64,000 nt of DNA from Bradyrhizobium sp. Ce-3 (lineage in GTDB: Bacteria > Pseudomonadota > Alphaproteobacteria > Rhizobiales > Xanthobacteraceae). Positions 19,199-30,478 of the stretch are shown in pieces. The notes beneath the pieces were generated by a model. The model searched no databases. It worked only from the letters and a program-made list of their open reading frames with translations, and was not told where the DNA came from. The translations under genes were made by a program, and so were the position numbers. Each line of letters opens with the position of its first letter. Positions within the stretch are counted from its first letter, which is position 1. The stretch covers positions 248,001 to 312,000 of the forward strand of contig NZ_BQUV01000002.1 in NCBI RefSeq assembly GCF_022835695.1, given 5' to 3'.

Positions 19199-20352
19199 TC
19201 TTCCGCATTCTGGAAGAGCAACTCGGGCAGCAAGCCAAACAGGCCAGGGAAACTGCCAAGGCCGCCGATCTGCGCTTCATGCAGCTTGCACTGACGCTCG
19301 GCCGCCGCGGCCTCGGCCGTACCTGGCCCAATCCGGCGGTCGGCGCCGTCATCGTCAAGGACGGCGTCATCGTCGGCCGCGGCTGGACCCAGCCCGGTGG
19401 CCGCCCGCATGCCGAGGTCGAGGCACTGCGGCGGGCCGGCGAGGCCGCGCGCGGCGCCACGCTCTATGTCACGCTCGAACCCTGCTCGCATTTCGGCCGC
19501 TCGCCGCCCTGTGCCGACGCCGTCGTCGCCGCCGGGCTCGCGCGCGTGGTCTCGGCGATCGAAGACCCTAATCCGGAAGTCGGCGGGAAGGGGCATGCCA
19601 AGCTGCGCGCCGCCGGCATCGCGGTCGATGTCGGGCTGTGCCAGGCGGAGGCGGCGCACGACCATGCCGGACACTTCCGCCGTATCCGGGACAAACGCCC
19701 GCATGTGATCCTCAAGCTCGCGGTGTCGGCCGACGACAAGATCGCAGCGAGCGGCGGCAAAACGGTTGCGATATCAGGCGAGGCCGCGCGGACCCGCGTG
19801 CATCTGCTGCGTGCGCGGAGCGACGCGATCCTAGTCGGCATCGGCACGGTCAAGGCCGACGATCCGCTGCTAACCTGCCGGCTGCCGGGCATGGCTGATC
19901 GTTCGCCGGTGCGGGTCGTGCTCGACCGCGCGCTGCGGATCTCGGGCGACAGCCGCCTGGTGCACTCGGCGCGCGAGACGCCGCTCTGGGTGATGACATC
20001 AGACGTGGCGGAGGCGCCTGCCGCGGTGAAGCTTGGGGCCGCCGGCGCACAGGTGATCCGCGTTGCCGCCAGTGCGGCGGGGCTCGATCTGCCGGCCGTG
20101 TTGCATGCGCTGGCGGAGAGGGGGATCACGCGGCTCATGGTCGAAGGCGGCTCGCGCGTGGCGAATTCTTTCGTGGCAGCCGGCCTTGTCGATGAAATCT
20201 GGCTGTTGCGCGGCCCTGATGCGATCGGCGCCGACGGCGTTCCCGCGCTGGACGCAATGCCGCTCGACGCAATCACGCAGTCGCCCGCCTTCCGCCGTCG
20301 TGCTAGCGAACCCCTCGGCAAAGACAGTCTCAATATCTACGAGCGTGCGTAA
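19195..20352 (+). CDS. ribD: Bifunctional riboflavin deaminase/reductase RibD
   Basis: 385 residues. N-terminal deaminase (about 28-150) with the zinc ligands in PHAEVEAL and [16 protein letters not shown]-terminal reductase with [16 protein letters not shown] and [14 protein letters not shown]. It carries out the second and third steps of riboflavin synthesis from the GTP branch. The first 27 residues are a charged helix before the conserved part, so a later start is possible, but the overlap with the nrdR stop argues for ATG 19195. The stop overlaps the ribE start (TAATG). Confidence 0.97.
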   Translation: MIFRILEEQLGQQAKQARETAKAADLRFMQLALTLGRRGLGRTWPNPAVGAVIVKDGVIVGRGWTQPGGRPHAEVEALRRAGEAARGATLYVTLEPCSHFGRSPPCADAVVAAGLARVVSAIEDPNPEVGGKGHAKLRAAGIAVDVGLCQAEAAHDHAGHFRRIRDKRPHVILKLAVSADDKIAASGGKTVAISGEAARTRVHLLRARSDAILVGIGTVKADDPLLTCRLPGMADRSPVRVVLDRALRISGDSRLVHSARETPLWVMTSDVAEAPAAVKLGAAGAQVIRVAASAAGLDLPAVLHALAERGITRLMVEGGSRVANSFVAAGLVDEIWLLRGPDAIGADGVPALDAMPLDAITQSPAFRRRASEPLGKDSLNIYERA

Positions 20353-20960
20353 TGTTTACCGGAATTGTCACCGATATCGGCGAGATCGTAATCCTGAAGC
20401 CCGTGGCGCAGGGGCAGCTGCATCGGATGCGGATTGCCTGCGACTACGACCAGACCACGATCGCCGACGGTGCCTCGATCGCCTGCAACGGCGTCTGTCT
20501 CACCGTGGTCGCCTCGGGCACCGCTGACGGCAAGACCTGGTTCGATGTCGATGCCGCGGCCGAGACGCTCGGCATGACCACCGCCAAGCATTGGGCACAG
20601 GGCGGCCGGCTCAACCTCGAGCGCGCGCTCAAGATCGGTGACGAACTCGGCGGTCACATCGTGGCCGGGCATGCCGACGGCATCGCCACGATCGTCAAGC
20701 GCGACGATCTGCCAGACATGGCGCGGTTCGAGCTCAAAACCAGCCGCGAGCTGGCGCGTTTCATCGCGGCGAAGGGATCCATTACGCTGGACGGCGTGTC
20801 GCTGACGGTGAATACGGTCGATGATGTGACTTTTTCGGTGCTGATCATCCCGCACACGCTGTCCGTCACGACCCTGAGCGGCTGGAAGGTCGGCAGCGAG
20901 GTCAATATCGAGGTCGATCTGATGGCCCGCTACGCGGCGCGGCTGTCGGAGATGAAATAG
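20352..20960 (+). CDS. ribE: Riboflavin synthase alpha subunit
   Basis: 202 residues. Two lumazine-binding repeats: [12 protein letters not shown] with SIACNGVCLTVV, then ITLDGVSLTVNTV in the second half. Forms riboflavin from two molecules of dimethyl-ribityllumazine, the product of RibH encoded next. It starts on the last base of the ribD stop. About 190 bases separate it from ribH. No FMN riboswitch core is visible in this gap or elsewhere in the cluster. Confidence 0.97.
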   Translation: MFTGIVTDIGEIVILKPVAQGQLHRMRIACDYDQTTIADGASIACNGVCLTVVASGTADGKTWFDVDAAAETLGMTTAKHWAQGGRLNLERALKIGDELGGHIVAGHADGIATIVKRDDLPDMARFELKTSRELARFIAAKGSITLDGVSLTVNTVDDVTFSVLIIPHTLSVTTLSGWKVGSEVNIEVDLMARYAARLSEMK

Positions 20961-21165
20961 CCGGGGCTTGGGCATCGCGGCCGGGATTGGCGTCCTGTTC
21001 GCCTCGGGCGATTTCCAACCGGATGGCCTATGCATTGCGGGCGAAGCCGGCCTGAAAAATCGGGCTGATCGCGGTGACATCCGGGCCAGTATTGCCCTTG
21101 GCTTTAGCGCCTGCTGCGCCTAAAACGCTGCACAAATCCTCCTCAAGTTCCGATTGGTTATTGCA

Positions 21166-21657
21166 ATGGCTGACGCGCGGCGCGCACCCCTGAAGGACCA
21201 GACCGACATCACAGGCGCACGCGTGCTGATCGTCGAGGCCCGGTTTTATGACGACATCCAGGATGCGCTGCTGGAAGGCGCGCTCGCCGAGATCAAGGCG
21301 GCCGGCGCAAGCCACGACGTGATCACGGTGCCGGGTGCGCTGGAGATTCCGGCCGCGATCGCGATTGCGATCGATGCCGCTGAAGCGAACGGCAAGCCCT
21401 ATGATGCGGCGATCGCGCTTGGCTGCGTCGTGCGCGGCGACACCATCCATTTCGAGATCGTCTCGCAGGAATCCTCGCGCGGGTTGATGGATCTGGCCGT
21501 GAGCCGGAAATTCCCGCTCGGCAACGGCATCCTCACCGTCAACACCGAGGCGCAGGCCTGGGCGCGGGCACGCGCCAGCGAGCTCAACAAGGGCGGCGAC
21601 GCGGCGCGCGCGGCGATTGCGATGCTGCGGATCAAACGCCGTCTGGCAAAGGCCTGA
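21166..21657 (+). CDS. ribH: 6,7-dimethyl-8-ribityllumazine synthase RibH
   Basis: 163 residues from ATG 21166; a TTG four codons earlier is also open but less likely. Conserved segments: [47 protein letters not shown] and [18 protein letters not shown], where the GDTxHFE loop holds the catalytic His. It joins the pyrimidine and the four-carbon precursor into lumazine. nusB starts two bases after its stop codon. Confidence 0.97.
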   Translation: MADARRAPLKDQTDITGARVLIVEARFYDDIQDALLEGALAEIKAAGASHDVITVPGALEIPAAIAIAIDAAEANGKPYDAAIALGCVVRGDTIHFEIVSQESSRGLMDLAVSRKFPLGNGILTVNTEAQAWARARASELNKGGDAARAAIAMLRIKRRLAKA

Positions 21658-21659
21658 CC

Positions 21660-22154
21660 ATGGCTGACAGCAACAAGCCCGGCAAAGCCCCCGAACGGAA
21701 AGCCAACCGGCGCGGCGCCGCCCGGCTCGCCGCCGTGCAGGCGCTGTACCAGATGGACATTGGCGGCGCCGGCATCAACGACATCTTCGCCGAGTTCGAG
21801 AGCCATTGGCTCGGCAATGAGGTCGAGGGCGAGAAGTACCTGCCGGCGGAAGCCGCGTTTTTCCGCGACGTCGTCTCCGGCGTGGTGCGCGACCAGGCCA
21901 AGCTCGATCCCTTGATCGACGAGGCGCTGTCGAAGGGCTGGCCGCTGAAGCGGATCGATGCGATCCTGCGCGCGGTGCTGCGGGCCGGTTCCTACGAGCT
22001 CGAGCATCGCAGGGACGTGCCGGGCCGCGTGGTGGTTTCCGAATATGTCGACGTCGCGCATGCCTTTGTCGAGAAGGACGAGACCGGCATGGTCAACGCC
22101 GTGCTCGACCAGATCGCGCGCCAGTTCCGCGGCGACGAGTTTGTGCGGAATTGA
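21660..22154 (+). CDS. nusB: Transcription antitermination factor NusB
   Basis: 164 residues. All-helical NusB pattern: RRGAARLAAVQALYQMDIGG at the start, FFRDVVSGVVRDQAKLDPLI, ILRAVLRAGSYEL and VVVSEYVDVAHAFVEKDETGMVNAVLDQIAR. NusB binds the boxA RNA of ribosomal operons with NusE (S10) and keeps polymerase from stopping early. The N-terminal 18 residues are a basic tail. It is two bases after ribH, the usual place in Proteobacteria. Confidence 0.97.
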   Translation: MADSNKPGKAPERKANRRGAARLAAVQALYQMDIGGAGINDIFAEFESHWLGNEVEGEKYLPAEAAFFRDVVSGVVRDQAKLDPLIDEALSKGWPLKRIDAILRAVLRAGSYELEHRRDVPGRVVVSEYVDVAHAFVEKDETGMVNAVLDQIARQFRGDEFVRN

Positions 22155-22170
22155 ACCACATATTCCGCCG

Positions 22171-22272
22171 TCATCACCCGCGCATGCGGGTGATCCAGTA
22201 CGCCGCGGCGGTTATTGGCAACAACAGCTACTGCGGCGTACTGGATCGCCCGGTCAAGCCGGGCGATGACAG
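22171..22272. repeat. Repeat family C copy 2
   Basis: CATCACCCGCGCATGCGGG hairpin, GTGATCCAGTACGCCGCGG, a variable middle, GCGGCGTACTGGATCGC, and CCGGTCAAGCCGGGCGATGA. Begins 17 bases after nusB and ends 20 bases before the thiL start, so it interrupts what would otherwise be a tight nusB-thiL junction. Confidence 0.85.
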
Positions 22273-22292
22273 CTGAGGGGAAGGCGCGCGAC

Positions 22293-23294
22293 ATGACAGA
22301 GCGTCACGGCAATCCCTCCGGCGAGGACTCCCTGATCGCGCGCTATTTCAAGCCGCTCGCGACCGATCCCGGCGCGTTCGGGCTCGACGACGACGCGGCC
22401 GCGCTGAGGGCTGATGGCGAGGACATCGTGGTCACCACGGACGCCATCGTCGAGGGCGTGCACTTCCTTCCCGATGATCCGCCCGACACGCTGGCGCGCA
22501 AGGCGCTGCGGGTGAACCTGTCCGACATCGCGGCCAAGGGGGCGGTGCCGGCGGGCTTCGTGCTGACGCTGGCGCTGCGCCGCGCCGAGGAGGCCTGGCT
22601 GCAGCCGTTCGCCCGGGCGCTCGGTGAGGACGCCGCCGATTACAACTGCCCGCTGCTCGGGGGCGACACGGTCTCGACGCCGGGGCCGCTGATGATCTCG
22701 ATCACCGCGTTCGGCCGGCTGCCGCGGGGCAAGATGGTGCATCGGGCGGGGGCAAAGGCGGGCGACCGCGTGTTCGTCACCGGCACGATCGGCGATGCCG
22801 CGCTCGGCCTCGACGTGCTCCGGGGCGGTCCGGTCGCGGCGGCGCTGACGGACGATGCCGCCGGGCGGGATTTCCTTGCCGCTCGCTACCGTGTTCCGCA
22901 GCCGCGCAACGCACTCGCCAAGACGGTTCGCGCCCATGCCAGCGCCGCGATGGACGTGTCCGACGGTCTCGCCGGCGATCTGGCCAAGCTGTGCGCAGCC
23001 AGCGGTGTGGCGGCCGTGATCAACGTGCCCAGCATCCCGTTGTCGGCTGCGGCCGCGGCGCTGGTCGCGCGCAAGGCGATCGGTATCGAGACCCTGGTGG
23101 CCGGCGGAGACGATTACGAGCTGCTGTGCGCGGTCCCGAGCGATCATGTCGACGCCTTCCTGCGGGAGGCACGGCAGGCCAAGGTCGCGGTGACTGCGAT
23201 CGGCGGCCTGATCGCGGGCTCGTCGCCGCCCAGCTTTCTCGACGGGCAGGGCCGGGAACTGGCGCTGAAGCGGCTGTCCTACAGCCATTTCTAG
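22293..23294 (+). CDS. thiL: Thiamine-monophosphate kinase ThiL
   Basis: 333 residues from ATG 22293; the frame upstream runs through a family C repeat and is not protein. Conserved parts: the [10 protein letters not shown] start, [50 protein letters not shown] and [14 protein letters not shown]. Phosphorylates thiamine monophosphate to the diphosphate cofactor with ATP. It commonly follows nusB in this bacterial group. Confidence 0.95.
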   Translation: MTERHGNPSGEDSLIARYFKPLATDPGAFGLDDDAAALRADGEDIVVTTDAIVEGVHFLPDDPPDTLARKALRVNLSDIAAKGAVPAGFVLTLALRRAEEAWLQPFARALGEDAADYNCPLLGGDTVSTPGPLMISITAFGRLPRGKMVHRAGAKAGDRVFVTGTIGDAALGLDVLRGGPVAAALTDDAAGRDFLAARYRVPQPRNALAKTVRAHASAAMDVSDGLAGDLAKLCAASGVAAVINVPSIPLSAAAAALVARKAIGIETLVAGGDDYELLCAVPSDHVDAFLREARQAKVAVTAIGGLIAGSSPPSFLDGQGRELALKRLSYSHF

Positions 23295-23518
23295 AATTGC
23301 CGCGCCTGACGGCCCCGATTTTCCTTCTAAATAGCTGCCGATATCGGCTGTTTCGGCCACAGGTGGCGTTGCACAGCGGTAACGATTTTGGCAAGGTCGC
23401 GCCCGATTTGAGGCAATCCGTTTTTGGGGAGGATTGTCCTCGCAAAATAAGCGCCTGCCGCCCCCTAGCGGCACAAAGAAGGCGCGGGGGTTACATCAAG
23501 GATCTGAGGCAACATTCA

Positions 23519-25639
<2,121 letters not shown>

Positions 25640-25678
25640 GTTCTTGGCGCACTGAGCCGCGCGAAACTAACAAATGCA

Positions 25679-25711
25679 AAACCCCGCGGTGCGAGCCGCG
25701 GGGTTTGATTT
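25679..25711 (+). terminator. Rho-independent terminator of hppA
   Basis: AAACCCCGCGG and CCGCGGGGTTT are perfect 11-base arms with loop TGCGAG, followed by GATTTTTG, 39 bases after the hppA stop. Confidence 0.9.
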
Positions 25712-25745
25712 TTGAAGCAGACGCTAACATCACGGAGATCAATCG

Positions 25746-25901
25746 ATGTCGCTCTCATCCGCCCGGAACTATGCGCTGCGCGCCGCCAAGTCGCAGGATC
25801 AGAAGGAGGCCATCGAGCTGCTGTCGCAGGCGATCCTGGAACTGGCGACGTCGATTGAAGCAACCGACGCCAAGATCAAGAAGATGAACAAGTCGTCGTA
25901 G
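25746..25901 (+). CDS. Small helical protein of unknown function, 51 residues
   Basis: The start is an ATG with CGGAG nine bases upstream, just after the hppA terminator. The product (MSLSSARNYALRAAKSQDQK..., ending KIKKMNKSS) is polar, without Cys, and has a heptad-like run QEAIELLSQAILELATSIEA-style that suggests a short coiled coil or helical hairpin. Not recognised as a named family. Six bases after the stop begins a 27-base segment that also occurs after the small gene ending at 9403, and then a family C repeat. Codon use is like that of the neighbours, so I think it is real. Confidence 0.6.
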   Translation: MSLSSARNYALRAAKSQDQKEAIELLSQAILELATSIEATDAKIKKMNKSS

Positions 25902-25906
25902 CCCAG

Positions 25907-26055
25907 TTCAACTGTCAAACAGCTTGTTCGGTGTCATCACCTGCGCATGCGGGTGATCCAGTATTCCAGAAACGTTCGTGCTTGAGCCGAGAAGCCGCGG
26001 CGTACTGGATCGCCCGGTCTATGTGCGCAATTGTGCACAGGCCGGGCGATGACAG
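25907..26055. repeat. 27-base shared flank plus repeat family C copy 3
   Basis: 25907-25933 matches 9426-9452 with one mismatch. The family C unit 25934-26055 follows at once, with the CATCACCTGCGCATGCGGG hairpin, TACTGGATCGCCCGG and TGTGCGCAATTGTGCACA palindrome. At 9426 the same 27 bases lie 178 bases from the family C unit, with another repeat in between. Confidence 0.85.
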
Positions 26056-26152
26056 CGGAGGGCAGCTACGCACCCTCGCGAGCTGCCTCCTCCAATCGGA
26101 TCACACCCTCTCAGGATGATGCCGAGTGCGCCGCGCGAGCCTTGCTCGGCGG

Positions 26153-27160
26153 CTACTTGACCTCCATCTGCAGGCCTTCCTTCTCGATGATGGCCGTGAA
26201 TTTCCTGGTCTCGGCATCAACGAAATCGGTGAACTGCTGCGGTGTGCCGTAGTCGCCGCGCGCGCCCATGCCACTGATGTTCTTCCTGACGTCGTCGCGC
26301 TCCAGCATTGCCTTGATCTGGCGGTTCAGCTCGTCGACCACGGGCGCGGGTGCGGTCTTCGGCAGGAACACGCCGAACCAGGACGCGACGTCGAACTTGG
26401 CGAGTTCCGGCGCGCCTTCGCGCATCACAGGCAGATTGGGCGCGGACTCGCTGCGCTCGGTGGTGGTGACGCAGAGCCCGTTGAGCTTGCCGTCCTGCAC
26501 CTGCGGCAGCGACGGATAGAGGTTGTCGAACAGGATCTGGATGTCGCCGGCGAGCCCGGCCTGCAATGCAGGACCGGCGCCGCGGAACGGCACATGCGTC
26601 ATCTTCAGCCCGGTGAGTTGCAGGAACCAGGCGCCGGTGAGGTGAGGGCTCTGTCCGGTGCCGGACGAGCCATAGGTCAGCTTGTCGGGGTTCTTCTTCA
26701 GATAGGCGATCAATTCGGGGATCGACTTGATGCCGGTCGACGGATGCGCCGAGACGATGTTCGGGATCCGGATCATGTTGGACACCGCCTGCAGCTGGTC
26801 GGCCTTGTAGGTCAGGTTGCGGAAAATGCTGAAGGCGATCGCGTTGGGACCGGGATTGCCGATCAGGATGGTGTGGCCGTCGCCCTTGGCACGCGCGACT
26901 TCGGCGGTGCCGATGGTGCCGCCGGCACCGGAGCGATTCTCCACCACCACCGACTGGCCCCAGAGCGGCTGCAAATGCGCCGCCAGCAGACGCCCCATCA
27001 CGTCGGTCGAACCGCCGGCTGCCGCCGGCACGATGATGCGGACCGTCTCGGTCGGCCGCCAGTCGCCGGCGCCGAGGCTGGCGCGCGGCAGGATCGCCGC
27101 GGCCGTCAATGCGGCGGTGCCCGACAATACCGTACGACGGGAAAATCTCTTGGCTCTCAC
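26153..27160 (-). CDS. TctC/Bug-family periplasmic solute-binding protein, orphan
   Basis: 335 residues. The N-terminus has a twin-arginine signal (KRFSRRTVLSGTAALTAAA). The mature part has the Bug pattern: RIIVPAAAGGSTDVMGRLLA, VVENRSGAGGTIGTAEVARA, GHTILIGNPGPNAIA and HVPFRGAGPALQAGLAGDI. It binds small carboxylates in the periplasm. No tctA or tctB gene is adjacent, which is common for the large Bug family, so the partner and ligand are unknown. It differs clearly from the TctC at 10504, which has a Sec signal. Confidence 0.9.
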   Translation of the reverse strand: MRAKRFSRRTVLSGTAALTAAAILPRASLGAGDWRPTETVRIIVPAAAGGSTDVMGRLLAAHLQPLWGQSVVVENRSGAGGTIGTAEVARAKGDGHTILIGNPGPNAIAFSIFRNLTYKADQLQAVSNMIRIPNIVSAHPSTGIKSIPELIAYLKKNPDKLTYGSSGTGQSPHLTGAWFLQLTGLKMTHVPFRGAGPALQAGLAGDIQILFDNLYPSLPQVQDGKLNGLCVTTTERSESAPNLPVMREGAPELAKFDVASWFGVFLPKTAPAPVVDELNRQIKAMLERDDVRKNISGMGARGDYGTPQQFTDFVDAETRKFTAIIEKEGLQMEVK

Positions 27161-27269
27161 GCGCTTACCCCCTGCTCAGGCTCTTGTTGCGAGCAAACCT
27201 AGGGGACCGCTTGCCGGTCGGGCAAGCGCGACAACTTGGCGCAGTTGGTGAGCTCCAGACTCTGGTTCG

Positions 27270-27318
27270 GCGCGTCTTGTTCACGCGAACCGGAGTCCAC
27301 TTCGCTTGAAGACGCTCT
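27270..27318. repeat. Palindromic repeat, family B copy 2
   Basis: GCGCGTCTTGTTCACGCGAA, CCGGAGTCCACTTCGCTTGA, AGACGCTCT. It lies between the Bug-protein gene and bamE, and its right end contains the first bases of the bamE stop codon. Confidence 0.8.
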
Positions 27319-27796
27319 AGTTGAAGCTGAGCAGCTTGAAGAGCGGCGTCAGGTAGGACATTTCCTGGCCCGACGTCGGGGTGGTGCGGCTGACGAAGTC
27401 GAAGATCTTGCCGTCCTTCAGACCGTAATTGGCGAGCCGGCGCACCTGGCGGTTCTTGTCGAAATAGACCGCGATCACGCGCTGGTCGACCACCCGCTGA
27501 TTCATGAAGGCGACCGGGCGCGAGGTCCGCTGCGAGATGTAATAAAACACCTCACCGTCCAGCGTTGCGACCGTCGATGGCGTGCCGAGCACGATCAGCA
27601 CCTGATCCTGGCTCGCGCCGATCGGAATCTGCTCGAGCGCCCCATCGGGCAGGATGTAGCCCTTCTGGAATTGTTCGCCGGTGCAGCCGCCGAGCGCGGC
27701 GGTGCAGACGAGACCAACGACCGCGATGGCGCGGAAGCGCGAAAGGAACCCGCGCGCGGAAGCCGCGCGAGACTGTCGTGTAAGGGTGTGGTTCAT
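27317..27796 (-). CDS. bamE: Outer membrane assembly lipoprotein BamE
   Basis: 159 residues from ATG 27796 (frame open further upstream). A long basic N-terminus leads to a lipoprotein signal with VCTAALGGC, the Cys being lipidated. The mature part has the SmpA/OmlA pattern: KGYILPDGALEQIPIGASQD, VLIVLGTPSTVATLDGEVFY and VYFDKNRQVRRLANYGL. BamE is a lipoprotein of the BAM complex that folds proteins into the outer membrane. The gene is divergent from the CBP3-type chaperone gene. The start is uncertain by about 9-24 codons. Confidence 0.9.
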   Translation of the reverse strand: MNHTLTRQSRAASARGFLSRFRAIAVVGLVCTAALGGCTGEQFQKGYILPDGALEQIPIGASQDQVLIVLGTPSTVATLDGEVFYYISQRTSRPVAFMNQRVVDQRVIAVYFDKNRQVRRLANYGLKDGKIFDFVSRTTPTSGQEMSYLTPLFKLLSFN

Positions 27797-27933
27797 CGGC
27801 GGATCTGATCCGTCCTCTTGCATCGGCCGGGGCATTGACGTACCGGGCAGCTCAATGGATTGCAATCATGCCGGCGTCCTACGGGCGCTCCCTCAACAGG
27901 CGTCCCCTGGGGGACCGGCAGCCGGAACCCGTC

Positions 27934-28485
27934 ATGCTTTGGCCGTTCAATCACTTCAGAAAACCCCGGGTGCCCGCGCGCAGCACCATTGAGACCATCT
28001 ATGGCATGATCGTGACGCAGGCGCGAGAACCGTTATTTTACCGTGACTTGGGCGTTCCGGACACGGTTAATGGCCGTTTTGACCTGCTTCTGATGCATCT
28101 GTGGCTGGTGCTGCGGCGACTGAAATCGGTCGAGGGCGGCGCCGCGCTGTCACAGGCGCTGTTCGATCATTTCTGCATCGATATGGACGACAACCTCCGG
28201 GAAATGGGCGTCGGCGACCTGACAGTGCCCAAGCGCATGCAGGCGTTCGGCGAGGCCTTCTACGGCCGCACCGCGGCCTACGACCTGGCGCTGACCGACA
28301 GCGAGGAGGCGCTGGCCGCCTCGTTCTGCAAGAACATCCTCAACGGCCAGAACATCGACAAGGCCCGTGAGCTCGCCGTTTACGCCAGGGAGGCGATGAC
28401 GGAGCTGGCGCGCGCCGACCTCGCGGCGCTGACCAAGGGCGCATGGCGCTTTCCGGCGCCGCAGGTTGCGGGGACTGCGGCATGA
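27934..28485 (+). CDS. Ubiquinol-cytochrome c chaperone (CBP3/UQCC1) family protein
   Basis: 183 residues from ATG 27934, after GGAA. Helical protein with IYGMIVTQAREPLFYRDLGV, NGRFDLLLMHLWLVLRRLK and CIDMDDNLREMGVGDLTVPK, the typical CBP3 pattern. Mitochondrial relatives help make cytochrome b of complex III; the bacterial role is assumed to be similar. Its last bases overlap the start of the DUF177 gene by four (ATGA), a pairing I know from other alphaproteobacteria. Confidence 0.9.
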   Translation: MLWPFNHFRKPRVPARSTIETIYGMIVTQAREPLFYRDLGVPDTVNGRFDLLLMHLWLVLRRLKSVEGGAALSQALFDHFCIDMDDNLREMGVGDLTVPKRMQAFGEAFYGRTAAYDLALTDSEEALAASFCKNILNGQNIDKARELAVYAREAMTELARADLAALTKGAWRFPAPQVAGTAA

Positions 28486-29075
28486 GCGGCGGCGGCACAG
28501 GACGGCCCGATGCGCCGCGCGACCGCGATCCCTGGCGCGTGCTGGTCAATGTCGCGCAGATCCCGGAGACCGGCCTGCATCGCGAGATCACGGCCGATGA
28601 GGCCGTGCGCAAGGCGATGGCCGTGGTCGCGGAGCTGCGCGACGTGATCTCTGCGCATGCGGAGTTCGACCTGCAGCCCAAGCGCGACGGCAGCTATCAC
28701 GTCACCGGCCGGGTTCGGGCGCGGATCGGGCAGACCTGCGTGGTGACGCTCGATCCGATCGAGAACGAGATCAGTGAACCGATCGACGTGGTGTTCGCGC
28801 CGCCCGAGCAGATCCCGCAAATGGCCGACCTGGTCGACGATGCCGAGGACAGCGACGAGGAAACGCCGGATCCGCCGGAGCCGATCACGGGCGGCTTCAT
28901 CGATATCGGCCGGCTCGCCACCGACGCGCTGTTTCTCGGCATCGACCCGTATCCGCGCAAGGCGGACGCGGTGTTTGAACAAGAGGTTGAAGCGCCTGAT
29001 CCTGAAAATAATCCCTTCGCCGCGCTGAAGGCGCTGAAGGACAAGCCCGGCGGCAAGAAGCCCAAGGGCAGTTGA
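28482..29075 (+). CDS. DUF177/YceD-family protein
   Basis: 197 residues. The DUF177 signature is present: GRVRARIGQTCVVTLDPIEN near 75-95, an acidic stretch (DDAEDSDEETPDPPEP) and ALFLGIDPYPRKADAVFEQ. In many bacteria YceD lies before rpmF; here it precedes plsX by about 340 bases. YceD of E. coli and plants has been linked to 23S rRNA maturation. It is translationally coupled to the CBP3-type gene. The stop codon lies inside the first unit of a 10-base tandem repeat. Confidence 0.9.
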   Translation: MSGGGTGRPDAPRDRDPWRVLVNVAQIPETGLHREITADEAVRKAMAVVAELRDVISAHAEFDLQPKRDGSYHVTGRVRARIGQTCVVTLDPIENEISEPIDVVFAPPEQIPQMADLVDDAEDSDEETPDPPEPITGGFIDIGRLATDALFLGIDPYPRKADAVFEQEVEAPDPENNPFAALKALKDKPGGKKPKGS

Positions 29076-29095
29076 GGGCAGTTGAGGGCAGTTGA
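29066..29095. repeat. Three tandem 10-base repeats over a stop codon
   Basis: GGGCAGTTGA occurs three times without gaps. The first copy carries the TGA stop of the DUF177 gene. Each unit keeps a TGA, but 10 bases is not a multiple of 3, so slippage would not change the protein as long as one copy remains. Confidence 0.9.
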
Positions 29096-29196
29096 GGGAA
29101 GCCCGCGGCAGCGCGCGCCAAGATTTGAGGGGATGGCTTGCCTGCGGAGCCACGTGAGGGGCGTTTGCCGTCACTTCAAATAACTGTCACAATGCA

Positions 29197-29224
29197 TTGA
29201 AATACAAGGAGTTTCTGGTATATT
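29197..29224 (+). promoter_or_regulatory. Sigma70-type promoter candidate for plsX
   Basis: TTGAAA and TATATT separated by 16 bases, in an AT-rich patch of the 341-base gap before plsX. A transcript from here would have a leader of about 185 bases. Confidence 0.5.
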
Positions 29225-29416
29225 TCGATGTGCTGCGTGACGGTTCGGCCGCTGCATCGTTTGTGGTCAAGAGGTTGTGTCGGACCGAGGACACGCTATT
29301 GTCGCGGCCCGGCCGGGACGCGAGTTGGCGTTTCGCCGCGCGCCGTTGACGGCGGTGACTTCAAGCTCGCGGTCTTCGTCTGAAGGGCTGTGGGAGAGCA
29401 GGCTTCCGGGACGTTC

Positions 29417-30478
29417 ATGCCTCAAAAGGTTCGAATAGCGCTTGACGCCATGGGGGGCGATGTCGGCGCTTCCGTGGTCATACCCGGCGCCGCGATCTCG
29501 TTGAGCCGCCATCCCGACAGCGAATTCCTGCTGGTCGGGGACCGCGCCCAGATCGAGCCGGAGCTTGCCAGGCATCCTGCTTTGAAGGCGGTATCGAAGG
29601 TGATCCATACCGACGTCGCCGTGAAGAATGACGAGAAACCAAGCCAGGCGCTGCGGCGGACCCGGCGGGCGTCTTCTATGTGGCTTGCGATCGACGCGGT
29701 GAAGCATGGCGAGGCCGATGTCGCGGTCTCCGCCGGCAACAGCGGCGCGCTGATGGCGATGGGCAGCCTCAATCTGCGGACGCTGCCCGGTGTCGACCGC
29801 CCGGCGCTGGCTGCTGTGTGGCCGACGCTGCGCGGCGATTCCGTCGTGCTCGACCTCGGCGCCACGATCGGCGGCGACGCCCGCCATCTGGCAACGCTGG
29901 CGGTGATGGGCAGCGCCATGGCGAGCGTGCTGTTCAACCTGGAACGGCCGACCGTCGGCCTGCTCAATATCGGCTCCGAGGAGATGAAGGGGCACGGGGA
30001 AATCCGCGAGGCGGCCGAGATGCTGCGCGCGATGAACTCGGCCCAGTTCAACTATATCGGCTTCGTCGAGGGCGATGCGATCGGCAAGGGGCTCGCCGAC
30101 GTCATCGTGTCGGAAGGGTTCAGCGGCAACATCGCGCTCAAGGCCGCCGAGGGAACTGCGCGCCAGATGTTCACGCTGCTGCGCGAGGCCATGTCGTCGA
30201 GCTGGCTGGCGCGGATCGGCTATCTGCTTGCCCGCGGCGCGTTCCAGAAGCTGCGCGACAAGCTCGACCCCAACAAGTCGAATGGCGGCCTGCTGCTCGG
30301 CCTCAAGGGCGTGGTGGTCAAGAGCCATGGCGGCACCAACGCGGAAGGCTTTGCCTATGCGGTGGATGTTGGCTATGAGATGGCCCACACCGATCTCCTC
30401 ACCAAGATCAATCAGATGCTCAATCGCGACGGCAGTGCGCTGGTGCAGGCGCAGACCGCGCAGGAGGCTGTCTCGTGA
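29417..30478 (+). CDS. plsX: Phosphate acyltransferase PlsX
   Basis: 353 residues from ATG 29417 ([15 protein letters not shown], the family's conserved start). Other signatures: [56 protein letters not shown] and [19 protein letters not shown]. PlsX makes acyl-phosphate from acyl-ACP for PlsY. It overlaps fabH by four bases (GTGA) and heads a plsX-fabH-ihfA-merR row, the usual order in alphaproteobacteria. Confidence 0.97.
   Translation: MPQKVRIALDAMGGDVGASVVIPGAAISLSRHPDSEFLLVGDRAQIEPELARHPALKAVSKVIHTDVAVKNDEKPSQALRRTRRASSMWLAIDAVKHGEADVAVSAGNSGALMAMGSLNLRTLPGVDRPALAAVWPTLRGDSVVLDLGATIGGDARHLATLAVMGSAMASVLFNLERPTVGLLNIGSEEMKGHGEIREAAEMLRAMNSAQFNYIGFVEGDAIGKGLADVIVSEGFSGNIALKAAEGTARQMFTLLREAMSSSWLARIGYLLARGAFQKLRDKLDPNKSNGGLLLGLKGVVVKSHGGTNAEGFAYAVDVGYEMAHTDLLTKINQMLNRDGSALVQAQTAQEAVS

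Noticed and set aside
20337-21153. FMN riboswitch or minus-strand gene between ribE and ribH
   Set aside because: No FMN riboswitch core is present in the gap, and the minus-strand frame is a shadow of ribE.
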